Shown here one piece after another: positions 24,837 through 32,942 of a stretch of 64,000 bases of DNA. Position 1 is the stretch's first letter. Each line of letters opens with the position of its first letter. The notes below the pieces were generated by a model. The model had not been told where the DNA came from. It saw only the letters and a list, made by a program, of their open reading frames with translations, and searched no databases. The translations under genes were made by a program, and so were the position numbers. Origin of the DNA: Epilithonimonas arachidiradicis. Lineage in GTDB: Bacteria; Bacteroidota; Bacteroidia; Flavobacteriales; Weeksellaceae. The stretch spans positions 141,683 through 205,682 of the forward strand of contig NZ_RAQH01000008.1 of NCBI RefSeq assembly GCF_003610695.1. The letters are read 5' to 3'.

Positions 24837-26123
24837 ATGAAAACAAAACTATTTTTTGCAAGTATGCTGACACTGGCTGTTAGCCAAACAGTTTTATCGC
24901 AAACAGATGAATTCGGGTATACTTCAGTTAATCTAAGTATGGGAGCTCAATATCAAAATCAAGTTTATTTTGATTTCTCTTCTAACAATATTATTTCACA
25001 GCCTGCTACAGGATGGGATATTGCTTTTTACAGAAATTCTAGCATGGCATTCGGAGAGAGAGTAAATGATGCTAATAATGTGAAAGTTTATCAGGTTTCT
25101 GCTGATCCTGCTGTGTTTGACACTGTAGTTCCGGGAGATAAAGCTAACTGGGGGGAGCCATTATATAATCCTGATAAAACTGAAGCTTTGGAAGATGGCG
25201 TATTCGACAATGCAACATTATTGCCTTCGGGAGGACTTAATTTCAGTTGGGGAACTTATGACATCACTACTCACAAAATTACAGGGAAAGTAGTTTTCGT
25301 ACTAGAATATGGTAATGGAGATTACTACAAATTCTTTATCAATGAATATTCTGCTGGTTATACTTTCAAATATGCAAAATGGAACGGAAGCTCTTGGGAT
25401 GCAACCCAAACCAGAACTATTGCCAACGGAACAGATGATGCATTCTTCAACTATTTCTCGTTCGCAACAGGAGCAAAAGTTAATAATATCGAACCTCCAA
25501 AAGCAAATTGGGATCTGATGTTCACGAGATACTGGACCTTCTATAACAATATTATGATGTATCTGATGTCGGGAACAATCCAGTCTCCAAATGTGAGCGT
25601 TGCATACGTAAGACCAGAAACTCAGGCCACTTCTACCTACACAGCTCCTGCAAGCAGTTCATACTCCAAAGAGATTACTACTATTGGTCACTCTTGGAAA
25701 GGAACAACAGGATCATATACAGATGCGGTTTACTACGTAAAAGAAGGAAGCAACTATTACAGAATGTATTTTACTTCTAACGGCGGTGCTGCTACAGGTA
25801 ATATGTATTTCAAATATAAAAATATTACCAGCGAGTTAGCTGTGGCTGATTTTGGAAAAAAAGGAACTTTCGGGATCTATCCAAACCCAACTAAAGAAGA
25901 CAAAAAAGTTAACATCTTGTTTGATGTGAAAGAAGCAGCTTCTAAGAACGGAAGTATCGAAGTATTTGACTTTTCTGGTAAAAAAGTATATGAAACCGCT
26001 ATCGTAAACCAGTCTGGATTCTCTACACAACAAGTTGATCTTAATAGACTTTCGTCAGGAGTTTATGTCGTAAAAATCGCTTACGGAGGACAGACAGAAA
26101 CAAAAAAGCTTGTTGTAAAATAA
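24837..26123 (+). CDS. HmuY-like domain protein with T9SS type A sorting tail (probable secreted haemophore)
   Basis: The 428-aa protein has a Sec signal (to about residue 21, TVLSQ). The N-terminal body aligns by eye with the HmuY lipoprotein at 20541. VYFDFSSNNIISQPATGWDI is split from AFY, and FNYFSFATGAKVNNIEPPKANWDLMFT matches FFSFTTGTYADIQPKKKEWDLCFT there (each broken across strands). Both also share W-K/R-T-T-G-x-x-x-x-x-VY and YYRMYFTSN/YYKIRFLRM near the end. Instead of a lipobox it carries a T9SS type A domain (FGIYPNPTKEDKKVNI, RLSSGVYVVKIAYG, KLVVK). I infer a haem scavenger exported by T9SS that feeds the HmuY-HmuR receptor. Haem binding is not shown by sequence alone. Confidence 0.82.
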   Translation: MKTKLFFASMLTLAVSQTVLSQTDEFGYTSVNLSMGAQYQNQVYFDFSSNNIISQPATGWDIAFYRNSSMAFGERVNDANNVKVYQVSADPAVFDTVVPGDKANWGEPLYNPDKTEALEDGVFDNATLLPSGGLNFSWGTYDITTHKITGKVVFVLEYGNGDYYKFFINEYSAGYTFKYAKWNGSSWDATQTRTIANGTDDAFFNYFSFATGAKVNNIEPPKANWDLMFTRYWTFYNNIMMYLMSGTIQSPNVSVAYVRPETQATSTYTAPASSSYSKEITTIGHSWKGTTGSYTDAVYYVKEGSNYYRMYFTSNGGAATGNMYFKYKNITSELAVADFGKKGTFGIYPNPTKEDKKVNILFDVKEAASKNGSIEVFDFSGKKVYETAIVNQSGFSTQQVDLNRLSSGVYVVKIAYGGQTETKKLVVK

Positions 26124-26169
26124 GCCATATTTCATAGGTAAATATTGATTGATTTTTATAAATCCTATG

Positions 26170-26196
26170 CAATCACCATTTCGCCGTTGGTGATTG
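26170..26196. repeat. 9-bp inverted repeat CAATCACCA/TGGTGATTG
   Basis: The arms lie at 26170-26178 and 26188-26196 with a 9-nt loop. No T-run follows, so it is not an obvious terminator; it may act with the stronger hairpin at 26243. Confidence 0.5.
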
Positions 26197-26242
26197 TCAT
26201 CAAATATTTATCGTGGCGATTTCAGATTTTATTCTTTATAAG

Positions 26243-26263
26243 ACCACCTTCGGGTGGTTTTTT
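26243..26263 (+). terminator. Intrinsic terminator with TTCG tetraloop
   Basis: ACCACC-TTCG-GGTGGT (26243-26258) is followed by a T-run to 26263. It closes the transcript of the HmuY-like T9SS gene 120 bp upstream. Confidence 0.9.
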
Positions 26264-26291
26264 GCTTGTTGTGATTTGCTTAAATAATGAG

Positions 26292-26299
26292 TAAATTTG
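26292..26299 (+). promoter_or_regulatory. Promoter box TAAATTTG for lipB
   Basis: A full match to TAnnTTTG, with a TTG 20 bp upstream (26269-26271) at the expected -33 spacing. It lies 20 bp before the lipB start. Confidence 0.6.
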
Positions 26300-26318
26300 T
26301 AGAAATAATTCAATTACA

Positions 26319-27029
26319 GTGAATTCCATTATCAATAAAAAAGTAGAATTTCAGGATTTGGGAACCAAAGATTACCAGCCATCTTGGGATTATCAGGAAG
26401 AATTACTGAAAAAAAACCTCGAAACTAAAATCTTCAATCGGGAAAATCCAGACCATCAAAAACCCACCAATAATTATCTTCTTTTAGTAGAACATCCGCA
26501 CGTTTATACACTTGGGAAAAGTGGCCACGAGGAGAATCTTTTGGCTAATGAAGACAAATTGAAAGAAATCAACGCTACTTATATCAAAGTGAATCGCGGT
26601 GGTGACATTACCTATCACGGATTTGGACAGATTGTTGGCTACCCTATTTTGGATTTGGAGAATTTCTACACAGACATCCACCGTTATATGCGCGATTTGG
26701 AAGAAGTCATCATCCGAACTATTGCAGAATATGGACTGAAAGGAGAACGTTCCAATGGCGAAACGGGCGTTTGGCTGGATGTGGGAAAACCTTATGCCAG
26801 AAAAATCTGCGCAATGGGCGTAAAAGCTTCGCGTTGGGTTACCATCCACGGATTTGCTTTGAATGTGAACACTGATATGCGCTATTTCGAATATATCATC
26901 CCTTGTGGAATTACCGATAAACAAGTTACCTCTTTAAAAAGAGAATTAGAGCGAGAAGTTGATTACGAAGAAGTAAAACAGAAAATCAAAAAACATTTTG
27001 CAGATGTTTTTGGTTGTGAATTGATATAA
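26319..27029 (+). CDS. lipB: Octanoyl-[ACP]:protein N-octanoyltransferase
   Basis: The 236-aa enzyme moves octanoate from ACP to lipoyl domains, the first step of lipoate synthesis. Visible signatures are VEHPHVYTLGKSG, RGGDITYHGFGQIVGYPI, and the catalytic Lys in AMGVKASRWVTIHGFALN. The catalytic Cys is in IIPCGITDKQVTSL. The start is GTG, 20 bp after a good promoter box. It converges with dgt across a long inverted repeat. Confidence 0.97.
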   Translation: MNSIINKKVEFQDLGTKDYQPSWDYQEELLKKNLETKIFNRENPDHQKPTNNYLLLVEHPHVYTLGKSGHEENLLANEDKLKEINATYIKVNRGGDITYHGFGQIVGYPILDLENFYTDIHRYMRDLEEVIIRTIAEYGLKGERSNGETGVWLDVGKPYARKICAMGVKASRWVTIHGFALNVNTDMRYFEYIIPCGITDKQVTSLKRELEREVDYEEVKQKIKKHFADVFGCELI

Positions 27030-27031
27030 AC

Positions 27032-27086
27032 AATTATAGATTTTAGATTGTAAATTTTAGATTGAATTAATCTAAAATCTATAATT
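27032..27086. terminator. AT-rich 18-bp inverted repeat between lipB and dgt
   Basis: The 18-bp perfect arms (27032-27049 with 27069-27086) have a 19-nt spacer and lie between convergent genes with stops at 27029 and 27105. It is a likely bidirectional terminator, but the stem is mostly A-T and lacks a clean T-run. Confidence 0.6.
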
Positions 27087-27104
27087 CATAATTTAAAATC
27101 TCAT

Positions 27105-28460
27105 CTACATCGTCATTCCAATATCAATTCCTTTGATTTTTCTATAAAGGTCGGTGGCGAAATTATCCGTCATTCCGGAAACGAAATCAATGACACCAAG
27201 CACTTTCTGATAATCGGTTCCATCTTCATAAAAAAATTGTTTTGGAAGAAGCTTCAGGGCTTTTTTATCATAAGATTTTCTTTCATTAGCAGATTTCAAA
27301 ATGGATGGAATAAAATGATCTAGCAACTCGTACATTACGTTGTAACCAGCATTTTCTATTTCCACAACGGCTTTGTGATTATAAATTTTTTCAATAGAGA
27401 AAGTTTCAATATCCTGCAGCGTTTTATTTTCCGATTTATAAATATCCAAAAGACCTTTATCCAGATTCCCTTCCAGAATTGTATTGAAATTACTTTTATA
27501 AAGCTCCACGGATTTATTGATCAAAGCATTAATAACCTTAGCTCTCAGATAAGAAATTTGCTCATTCTCATTACTGATAGAATTCAATTTTTGCTCTACT
27601 CTATTGATATCATCGGTTTCAGATTTTACCAATTCGAAAAAGAGATTTTTACAATCTGCTGTCGAAACAATTCCCAACCTGTGCGCATCTTCCATATCGA
27701 TGATATTGTAACAAATATCATCTGCCGCTTCTACCAACCAAACAAACGGATGTCTCTTGAAAATATAAGGATCTTCATTTTCCTGGATCATCGCAGTTCC
27801 TTTTGCAATCTCCAAGAAAATGTCTTTCTCATTCTGGAAAAACCCAAATTTTTTACGATGGATAAAGCCTTTCTTTTTGGCAATCGCTTCACAAGGATAT
27901 TTTGCAATACTTGCCAAAGTCGCAAAAGTCAGTTGGATTCCGCCTGCATCTTTTCCTTGTTGCTGCTGTGCTAAAACCCGAATTGCATTCGCGTTTCCTT
28001 CAAAATTAACCAGATCCGCCCACTCCTTTTCATTGAATTTCGATTTCAAATCGCTTTCATTCCTGTCAAAATAACTGGCAATCGCATCTTCTCCGGAATG
28101 TCCAAAAGCAGGATTCCCAACATCGTGACAAAGACAAGCTGCAGCAATAACATTTCCAAGATTATGAAGATAAAAACTCTTGGATTCTTCGTTAAGATCA
28201 TTAGTATAATTATCTTGAATAAATTCTCCCACAACGCTTCCCAAACTACGACCAACAGACGAAACTTCCAAAGAATGCGTCAAGCGATTATGTACAAAAA
28301 CACTTCCTGGGAGTGGAAAAACCTGAGTTTTATTCTGCAATCTTCTGAATGCCGATGAGAAAATGATTCTGTCAAAATCCCTCTGAAAATCGGTTCTGGA
28401 AGCTTTGGTATGCGGATTATTTCCTGTGCGTTGATTGGTAAAAATTGAATTCAAATCCAT
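27105..28460 (-). CDS. dgt: dNTP triphosphohydrolase (dGTPase family)
   Basis: This 451-aa HD-domain protein has the metal-binding residues in RLTHSLEVSSVGRSLG (H), LCHDVGNPAFGHSGEDAI (H-D) and a later D in LVEAADDICYNIID. The N-terminal FSSAFRRLQNKTQVFPL is a family hallmark. It hydrolyses dNTPs to nucleosides and triphosphate, controlling dNTP pools or limiting foreign DNA. The length is normal for the family. Confidence 0.95.
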   Translation of the reverse strand: MDLNSIFTNQRTGNNPHTKASRTDFQRDFDRIIFSSAFRRLQNKTQVFPLPGSVFVHNRLTHSLEVSSVGRSLGSVVGEFIQDNYTNDLNEESKSFYLHNLGNVIAAACLCHDVGNPAFGHSGEDAIASYFDRNESDLKSKFNEKEWADLVNFEGNANAIRVLAQQQQGKDAGGIQLTFATLASIAKYPCEAIAKKKGFIHRKKFGFFQNEKDIFLEIAKGTAMIQENEDPYIFKRHPFVWLVEAADDICYNIIDMEDAHRLGIVSTADCKNLFFELVKSETDDINRVEQKLNSISNENEQISYLRAKVINALINKSVELYKSNFNTILEGNLDKGLLDIYKSENKTLQDIETFSIEKIYNHKAVVEIENAGYNVMYELLDHFIPSILKSANERKSYDKKALKLLPKQFFYEDGTDYQKVLGVIDFVSGMTDNFATDLYRKIKGIDIGMTM

Positions 28461-28531
28461 AATGGATTCAAAAATAAGGGATATTTTATTTTTAAAGGAA
28501 TAATATTTGATTTTTCCTAAAAAAAGTTGTT

Positions 28532-29266
28532 ATGCCAGAAGGTCCATCCATAGTTTTGATGAAAGAAGATCTCGACAAATTTGTTGGAGAAAAAGTGACT
28601 ACTGCTGTCGGAAATGCAAAGATTGACAAAGACATTCTTGTTGGTAAAACTTTGAAAGAAATCAGACTTTATGGTAAACAAACCTATTTGATTTTTGACG
28701 AGATTAATATCAGAATTCATCTTTTGATGTTTGGCTCTTATGAAATTGACGAACAAACAAAACCGGACAAAAATCTTCGTCTGGGATTGAGTTTCAAAAA
28801 CGGAAAAATGCTTTTCTTTACTTGCTCTGTCAAACTTTTATCTAATGATTTTCTGGAAACGATTGATTGGGAAGCTGATGTAATGAGTGACCAATGGAAT
28901 CCTGAAAAAGTCAAATCCAAATTAAAATCTAATCCGGAAATGATGGTTTGTGATGCGCTGATGAATCAGGATATTTTCTCAGGTGTTGGTAATATCATTA
29001 AGAATGAAGTTCTTTTCAGGATAGCTGTTCAGCCGGAAAGCCTGATTGGAAATCTTCCTGCAAAAAAAATAAATGAGCTAATCAAAGAATCCAGGAATTA
29101 CAGCTTCGATTTTCTAAAATGGAAGCGAGAGTTCACTTTGAAAAAACATTGGAAAGCACATCACCAAAAGAATTGTCCGAAATGCGGAAAACCTTTGACA
29201 AGTAAAATCACAGGCAAGTCCAAACGGAGAAGTTTCTATTGCGAAACTGACCAAAAATTATACTAA
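28532..29266 (+). CDS. Fpg/Nei-family DNA glycosylase with altered zinc finger
   Basis: The 244-aa base-excision enzyme starts MPEGP, so the catalytic P2/E3 pair is present. LVGKTLKEIRLYGKQTYLIF contains the conserved Lys region, and DALMNQDIFSGVGNIIKNEVLF is the helix-two-turn-helix with the N-x-x-G-x-G-N-I motif. The C-terminal finger begins NCPKCGKPL and ends RRSFYCETDQKLY. The usual C-x2-C...C-x2-C lacks its fourth Cys, replaced by Asp. It removes oxidised bases; Nei-like or Fpg-like preference cannot be set. Confidence 0.9.
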   Translation: MPEGPSIVLMKEDLDKFVGEKVTTAVGNAKIDKDILVGKTLKEIRLYGKQTYLIFDEINIRIHLLMFGSYEIDEQTKPDKNLRLGLSFKNGKMLFFTCSVKLLSNDFLETIDWEADVMSDQWNPEKVKSKLKSNPEMMVCDALMNQDIFSGVGNIIKNEVLFRIAVQPESLIGNLPAKKINELIKESRNYSFDFLKWKREFTLKKHWKAHHQKNCPKCGKPLTSKITGKSKRRSFYCETDQKLY

Positions 29267-29326
29267 AATCTGTTCTTTTTAGCGAAAACTTAGAATTAAA
29301 AGGCTTTTATGGATTTGATTTGAATT

Positions 29327-29334
29327 TAATTTTG
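29327..29334 (+). promoter_or_regulatory. Promoter box TAATTTTG for T9SS gene
   Basis: A TAnnTTTG match 24 bp before the ATG at 29359. No clear -33 element was seen. Confidence 0.4.
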
Positions 29335-29358
29335 CTTATCATTGGCAAAATTTAGTTT

Positions 29359-30276
29359 ATGAAAAATAAATACTTATTAATTCTATCATTATTTTCATCA
29401 TTTGCTTTTGCGCAACAAACCATTTCTTTTGAAGCTTCAGAAGGTTATACTGCTGGAGATATCAATGGACAAAATGGTTGGGAAGTTACACTTAACAGTG
29501 ATGATGAGCCAATAAAAAATCAAGTCATAACTACAGAAAAAGCTTCAGAAGGAACTCAGTCCATAAAAATAGATGTTGACTTGGACGAAAACTTTCTTTT
29601 CTTCCCCATCTTTGGTGCTGCAAAATTGTTTGACAATGCGTACGATTACAAGAATACTACTGTAGAAATGGATGTTTTTATAACAGAAAAAGAAGCTTCT
29701 AATTTTGATTTTGGAACTTTTGGAATTGTTGACACAGACGAATACATGCCTGTTGCTATTTTCGCTTTTAATTCTTTAGGTGTTTTGGAAGTTGTGAAAA
29801 ATGAAGATTATCAATACGAAAGTACCAACTTCAACTGGGAAGCCAACAGATGGTACAAACTGAAATCTGTCACTTCTGAAAATGAAATCAAATTCTATGT
29901 TGATGGTGCTTTGGTTCATACAATACCGAACTTCTCCAAAACCAATATTACAGGAATTAATCTATTGCATGACAATTTTTCTGGTGGTGCTTACATAGAC
30001 AATATCAAAATCAATGATGAAGTAATGGCGGTTAATGATGTGAAGAAAGGCAACATGAAATTATACCCAAATCCTGTCAAAGACATTTTGAAAATCAATC
30101 TATCTGACAACGAAAGCATCAGCGAAATCAACATCTATAATGTTGCCGGACAAAAACTGAAAACAGTTTCTAAGCAAACTGAAATTAATGTGGAAAGTCT
30201 ATCAAAAGGCGTTTATATGATTGACGTAAAAACGGATAAAAACAAAACTTACAATTCCAAATTCATCAAACAATAA
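29359..30276 (+). CDS. T9SS type A cargo protein with LamG-like domain
   Basis: The 305-aa protein has a Sec signal (LSLFSSFAFAQ), then a beta-sandwich domain that opens TISFEASEGYTAGDINGQNG. Lines such as WYKLKSVTSENEIKFYVDG and AYIDNIKI are typical of concanavalin/LamG-like adhesion domains. A C-terminal type A sorting domain follows (LYPNPVKDILKINL, SLSKGVYMIDVKT, SKFIKQ). It is probably exported by T9SS. The ligand is unknown. It ends at a strong terminator. Confidence 0.82.
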   Translation: MKNKYLLILSLFSSFAFAQQTISFEASEGYTAGDINGQNGWEVTLNSDDEPIKNQVITTEKASEGTQSIKIDVDLDENFLFFPIFGAAKLFDNAYDYKNTTVEMDVFITEKEASNFDFGTFGIVDTDEYMPVAIFAFNSLGVLEVVKNEDYQYESTNFNWEANRWYKLKSVTSENEIKFYVDGALVHTIPNFSKTNITGINLLHDNFSGGAYIDNIKINDEVMAVNDVKKGNMKLYPNPVKDILKINLSDNESISEINIYNVAGQKLKTVSKQTEINVESLSKGVYMIDVKTDKNKTYNSKFIKQ

Positions 30277-30280
30277 ATTG

Positions 30281-30309
30281 AAAATCCTGCCACAGCGCAG
30301 GATTTTTTA
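30281..30309 (+). terminator. Intrinsic terminator
   Basis: The 10-bp stem AAAATCCTGC/GCAGGATTTT (30281-30290 with 30297-30306) is followed by a T-run, right after the T9SS cargo stop at 30276. Confidence 0.92.
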
Positions 30310-30336
30310 TTTAATTTTATACAATATCTTATACTG

Positions 30337-31005
30337 ATGAAAAATGTTATCAATCCGGAAACGCTTAACTTTCTTTCCACACTGGAAATCAATAATAACC
30401 GAGAATGGTTTAATGAGAACAAGCAGCTTTACCTACAGGCCAAAGAGAATGTTGAAAATGTGGTGAATGAAATTATTTCCGGTGTTTCAGAATTCGATAA
30501 AAGTGTGGAACGACTGGAAGCTAAGAATTGCATCTTCAGAATTTACAAAGACACCAGATTTTCTAAAGATAAAACGCCCTACAAAACCAATATCGGAGCT
30601 TCTTTGGTGGAAAAAGGTCCAAAAACTTTGAATCACGCAGGTTATTATGTCCATTTGGAACCAAGCAAATCTTTTCTAGCCGGCGGCGTTTATATGACCG
30701 AATCAAAAAATCTGAAAGCCATTCGCGAAAAAATCAGTTCCCAAGGCGAAGATTTTCTGAAAATCCTCAACAAAAAATCCTTCAAAGATCATCTGGAATT
30801 ACGTGGCGATAAACTGGTAAAAGTGCCGCAAGGATTTGATAAAGAAAATCCAATGGGCGATTATCTCAAATTTAAGCAATACACTGTTTTTCATCAGCTT
30901 TCTGATGAAGCTATTTTGGATGGAGACTTTGTTAAGAATACGGTTAAAGTTTTTAAAGAGATCTATCCTTTTAATCACTTTTTGAATGAAGCGATTAACA
31001 ATTAA
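30337..31005 (+). CDS. DUF2461 family protein
   Basis: The 222-aa soluble protein opens with NPETLNFLSTLEINNNREWFNENK and has IYKDTRFSKDKTPYKTNIGA and YYVHLEPSKSFLAGGVY. These are signature blocks of DUF2461 (TIGR02453), found in many bacteria and fungi. Biochemical function is not established. It appears to head a small co-directional group with the GyrI-like and nitronate monooxygenase genes, with gaps of 23 and 7 bp. Confidence 0.9.
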   Translation: MKNVINPETLNFLSTLEINNNREWFNENKQLYLQAKENVENVVNEIISGVSEFDKSVERLEAKNCIFRIYKDTRFSKDKTPYKTNIGASLVEKGPKTLNHAGYYVHLEPSKSFLAGGVYMTESKNLKAIREKISSQGEDFLKILNKKSFKDHLELRGDKLVKVPQGFDKENPMGDYLKFKQYTVFHQLSDEAILDGDFVKNTVKVFKEIYPFNHFLNEAINN

Positions 31006-31028
31006 AAAATTTTATAATAATAGTTGTT

Positions 31029-31475
31029 ATGGAAGAATTTAAATTAGTAGGAGTAAAACTCAAAGGAAAAACTAAAAATGAAAACGGACAATCGGGAATA
31101 GATTGTGGCAAATTATGGCAAAATTTCGAGGACAGTAAAATATCTCAACGTATTCCCAATAAAACATCAGATGCCCTATATGCTGTTTATTACGATTATG
31201 AAAGTGATGAGAATGGATTATTTTCTTACTTTATCGGGCAAAAAGTTAAAAAAGATACCACAACCCCAGAAGATCTTGATGAGATTATAATTCCTGAACA
31301 AAATTACCATCAGGAACTTGCAAAAGGACAAATGACAGGATGCATCTCTGATGCTTGGGAAAGGATATGGAGTTCTGACCTTCCCAGAAAATTTGGTTAT
31401 GATTTTGAAATTTATGATGAAAGAAGCCAGGATTGGGAGAATGCAGAAATTGACATTTTTATTTCTGTAAATTAA
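31029..31475 (+). CDS. GyrI-like / AraC effector-binding domain protein
   Basis: The 148-aa stand-alone small-molecule-binding domain has LWQNFEDSKISQRIPNKTSDALYAVYYDYESDENG (across several elements), FSYFIGQKV and a C-terminal YDFEIYDERSQDWENAEIDIFI. The pattern W-x-x-F ... Y-x-x-Y and D-x-R-x-x-D-x-x-x-A-x-x-D-I is typical of the family. It lacks a DNA-binding part, so it may be a ligand sink, hydrolase or inhibitor. Ligand unknown. Confidence 0.85.
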   Translation: MEEFKLVGVKLKGKTKNENGQSGIDCGKLWQNFEDSKISQRIPNKTSDALYAVYYDYESDENGLFSYFIGQKVKKDTTTPEDLDEIIIPEQNYHQELAKGQMTGCISDAWERIWSSDLPRKFGYDFEIYDERSQDWENAEIDIFISVN

Positions 31476-31482
31476 ATTGCAA

Positions 31483-32547
31483 ATGACCTGGAATAATACT
31501 ATAACGCAAAAACTAAACATCTCCTATCCTATCATTCAAGCGCCAATGTTTGGCGTCACCACTCCGGAGATGGTTGCCGCAGCTTCAAATGCAGATTGTT
31601 TAGGTTCTTTGGCTTTAGCAGATTTAGATGCAGAGCAATGTTTAGAATTAATTAAGAAGACAAAGCAACTGACGAACAAAGCTTTTGCTGTCAATATTTT
31701 TGTTCACGAGATTCCGGAAATCACACAAGAATTAATCGATAAATATTCTAAAACAAAATGTTCCTTAGAAAAATTAGCCCGAGAAAATCAAATTGAAGTC
31801 AATCTTCCTGGGATTGATGAAATCAAAGTTAATTCTTATCACGAGCAAGTTGATGTGATCATTTCTGAAAACTGCAAAATGGTCAGTTTCACGTTTGGAA
31901 ATCTGGATCAGCAAAGCATTGAGAAATTAAAAAGTAACGGAACAATCCTTATCGGAACTTGTACTTCTGTAAAAGAAGCTTTGATTTTAGAAAAAACAGA
32001 AATTGATATTATTTGCGTTCAGGGCATTGAAGCTGGCGGACACAGAGGAAGTTTTACGAATGCAAATATCCCTCAGATTGGAGGTTTTTCACTTCTATCG
32101 CAAGTCCGCGACTCTGTAAAATCTCCGATAATCTATGCTGGCGGAATTTATAATACAAGAACACTTTTGGCTGCAAAAACGCTGGGTGCGGATGGATTTC
32201 AAATCGGAAGTTTGTTATTGAATTCAGAAGAAAGCGCTTTGAAAGATTTTGAAAAACAACGATTAAGAAATCTGAAAGAAGATGAAATCACGTTAACCAA
32301 AAGCTTTTCCGGAAGATACGCAAGAGGCATCAGAAATACTTTCATAGAAGCTGTTGAAAATTCGGATTTCGTACTTCCCTATCCTTATCAGAATAAATTA
32401 ACCGGCGAACTTCGTAAAGCTGCGAGGATTCAGAATAATTCAGAATTTGTCAATCTTTGGACAGGACAATCGATTAGTGAGTTCAGTGAAGAATCTACGG
32501 CTGTTATTTTAAAAAATCTGATTAAAGAAGTCGAAAAAAATAACTGA
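31483..32547 (+). CDS. Nitronate monooxygenase family flavoprotein
   Basis: The 354-aa FMN TIM-barrel protein has YPIIQAPMFGVTTPEMVAAASN at the N-terminus, ICVQGIEAGGHRGSF (FMN phosphate and catalytic His region), IIYAGGIYN, and LGADGFQIGSLLL. It oxidises alkyl nitronates such as propionate 3-nitronate in known members. The ATG at 31483 is preferred over an in-frame TTG two codons earlier. It follows the GyrI-like gene by 7 bp. Confidence 0.92.
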   Translation: MTWNNTITQKLNISYPIIQAPMFGVTTPEMVAAASNADCLGSLALADLDAEQCLELIKKTKQLTNKAFAVNIFVHEIPEITQELIDKYSKTKCSLEKLARENQIEVNLPGIDEIKVNSYHEQVDVIISENCKMVSFTFGNLDQQSIEKLKSNGTILIGTCTSVKEALILEKTEIDIICVQGIEAGGHRGSFTNANIPQIGGFSLLSQVRDSVKSPIIYAGGIYNTRTLLAAKTLGADGFQIGSLLLNSEESALKDFEKQRLRNLKEDEITLTKSFSGRYARGIRNTFIEAVENSDFVLPYPYQNKLTGELRKAARIQNNSEFVNLWTGQSISEFSEESTAVILKNLIKEVEKNN

Positions 32548-32593
32548 CTAAAACAAAAAAAAATAGAATTGCCTTAAAAAGTTAAATCAATTA

Positions 32594-32624
32594 AAAAATC
32601 CTTGTTTGTACAACAAGGATTTTT
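32594..32624. terminator. Bidirectional intrinsic terminator
   Basis: The 13-bp perfect stem AAAAATCCTTGTT/AACAAGGATTTTT (32594-32606 with 32612-32624) has a 5-nt loop. It lies between the convergent nitronate monooxygenase and histone H1-like genes. Confidence 0.92.
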
Positions 32625-32637
32625 GTGTGAGAAGTTA

Positions 32638-32814
32638 TTACTTCTTAGATTCTTCAACAGAAACTTTACGGAAGTCTTTGAACAATTTGCTTAATTCTAA
32701 AGCTGATTTTCTTGCTCTTGTTCCAGCTGCCTTGTTTCCTTTTTCAGCTTGTTGTTCTGCCTCTTTGCTGAAAGATTCAAATTCAGCATTAATCTTTTCG
32801 ATTAGTTCTTTCAT
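32638..32814 (-). CDS. Histone H1-like small basic protein
   Basis: This 58-residue protein is read from ATG 32814 to TAA at 32638-32640. It starts MKELIEKINAEFESFSKEAE and continues with a Lys/Arg/Ala-rich helix: NKAAGTRARKSALELSKLFK, then DFRKVSVEESKK. This matches the short histone H1-like (Hc1) proteins almost universal in Bacteroidota, which bind and compact DNA. It stands alone, with a 13-bp hairpin terminator directly after its stop. At 58 codons it is easily missed by length-filtered gene calling. The antisense frame is longer but has no recognisable features. Confidence 0.92.
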   Translation of the reverse strand: MKELIEKINAEFESFSKEAEQQAEKGNKAAGTRARKSALELSKLFKDFRKVSVEESKK

Positions 32815-32942
32815 AGTCTAAGTATATAAAAATTAAATTGAAGTGCAAATATAGCAGTTTAGATCAATCAGCAATATGTTCTGAGCACTTTTTGCGGTGG
32901 AAATCATAATTTTTTCTTTGTCAAAATAATCGCTTACCTATT

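Noticed and set aside
27375..27974. 199-codon plus-strand frame inside dgt
   Set aside because: It is antisense to a conserved HD-domain dGTPase gene.
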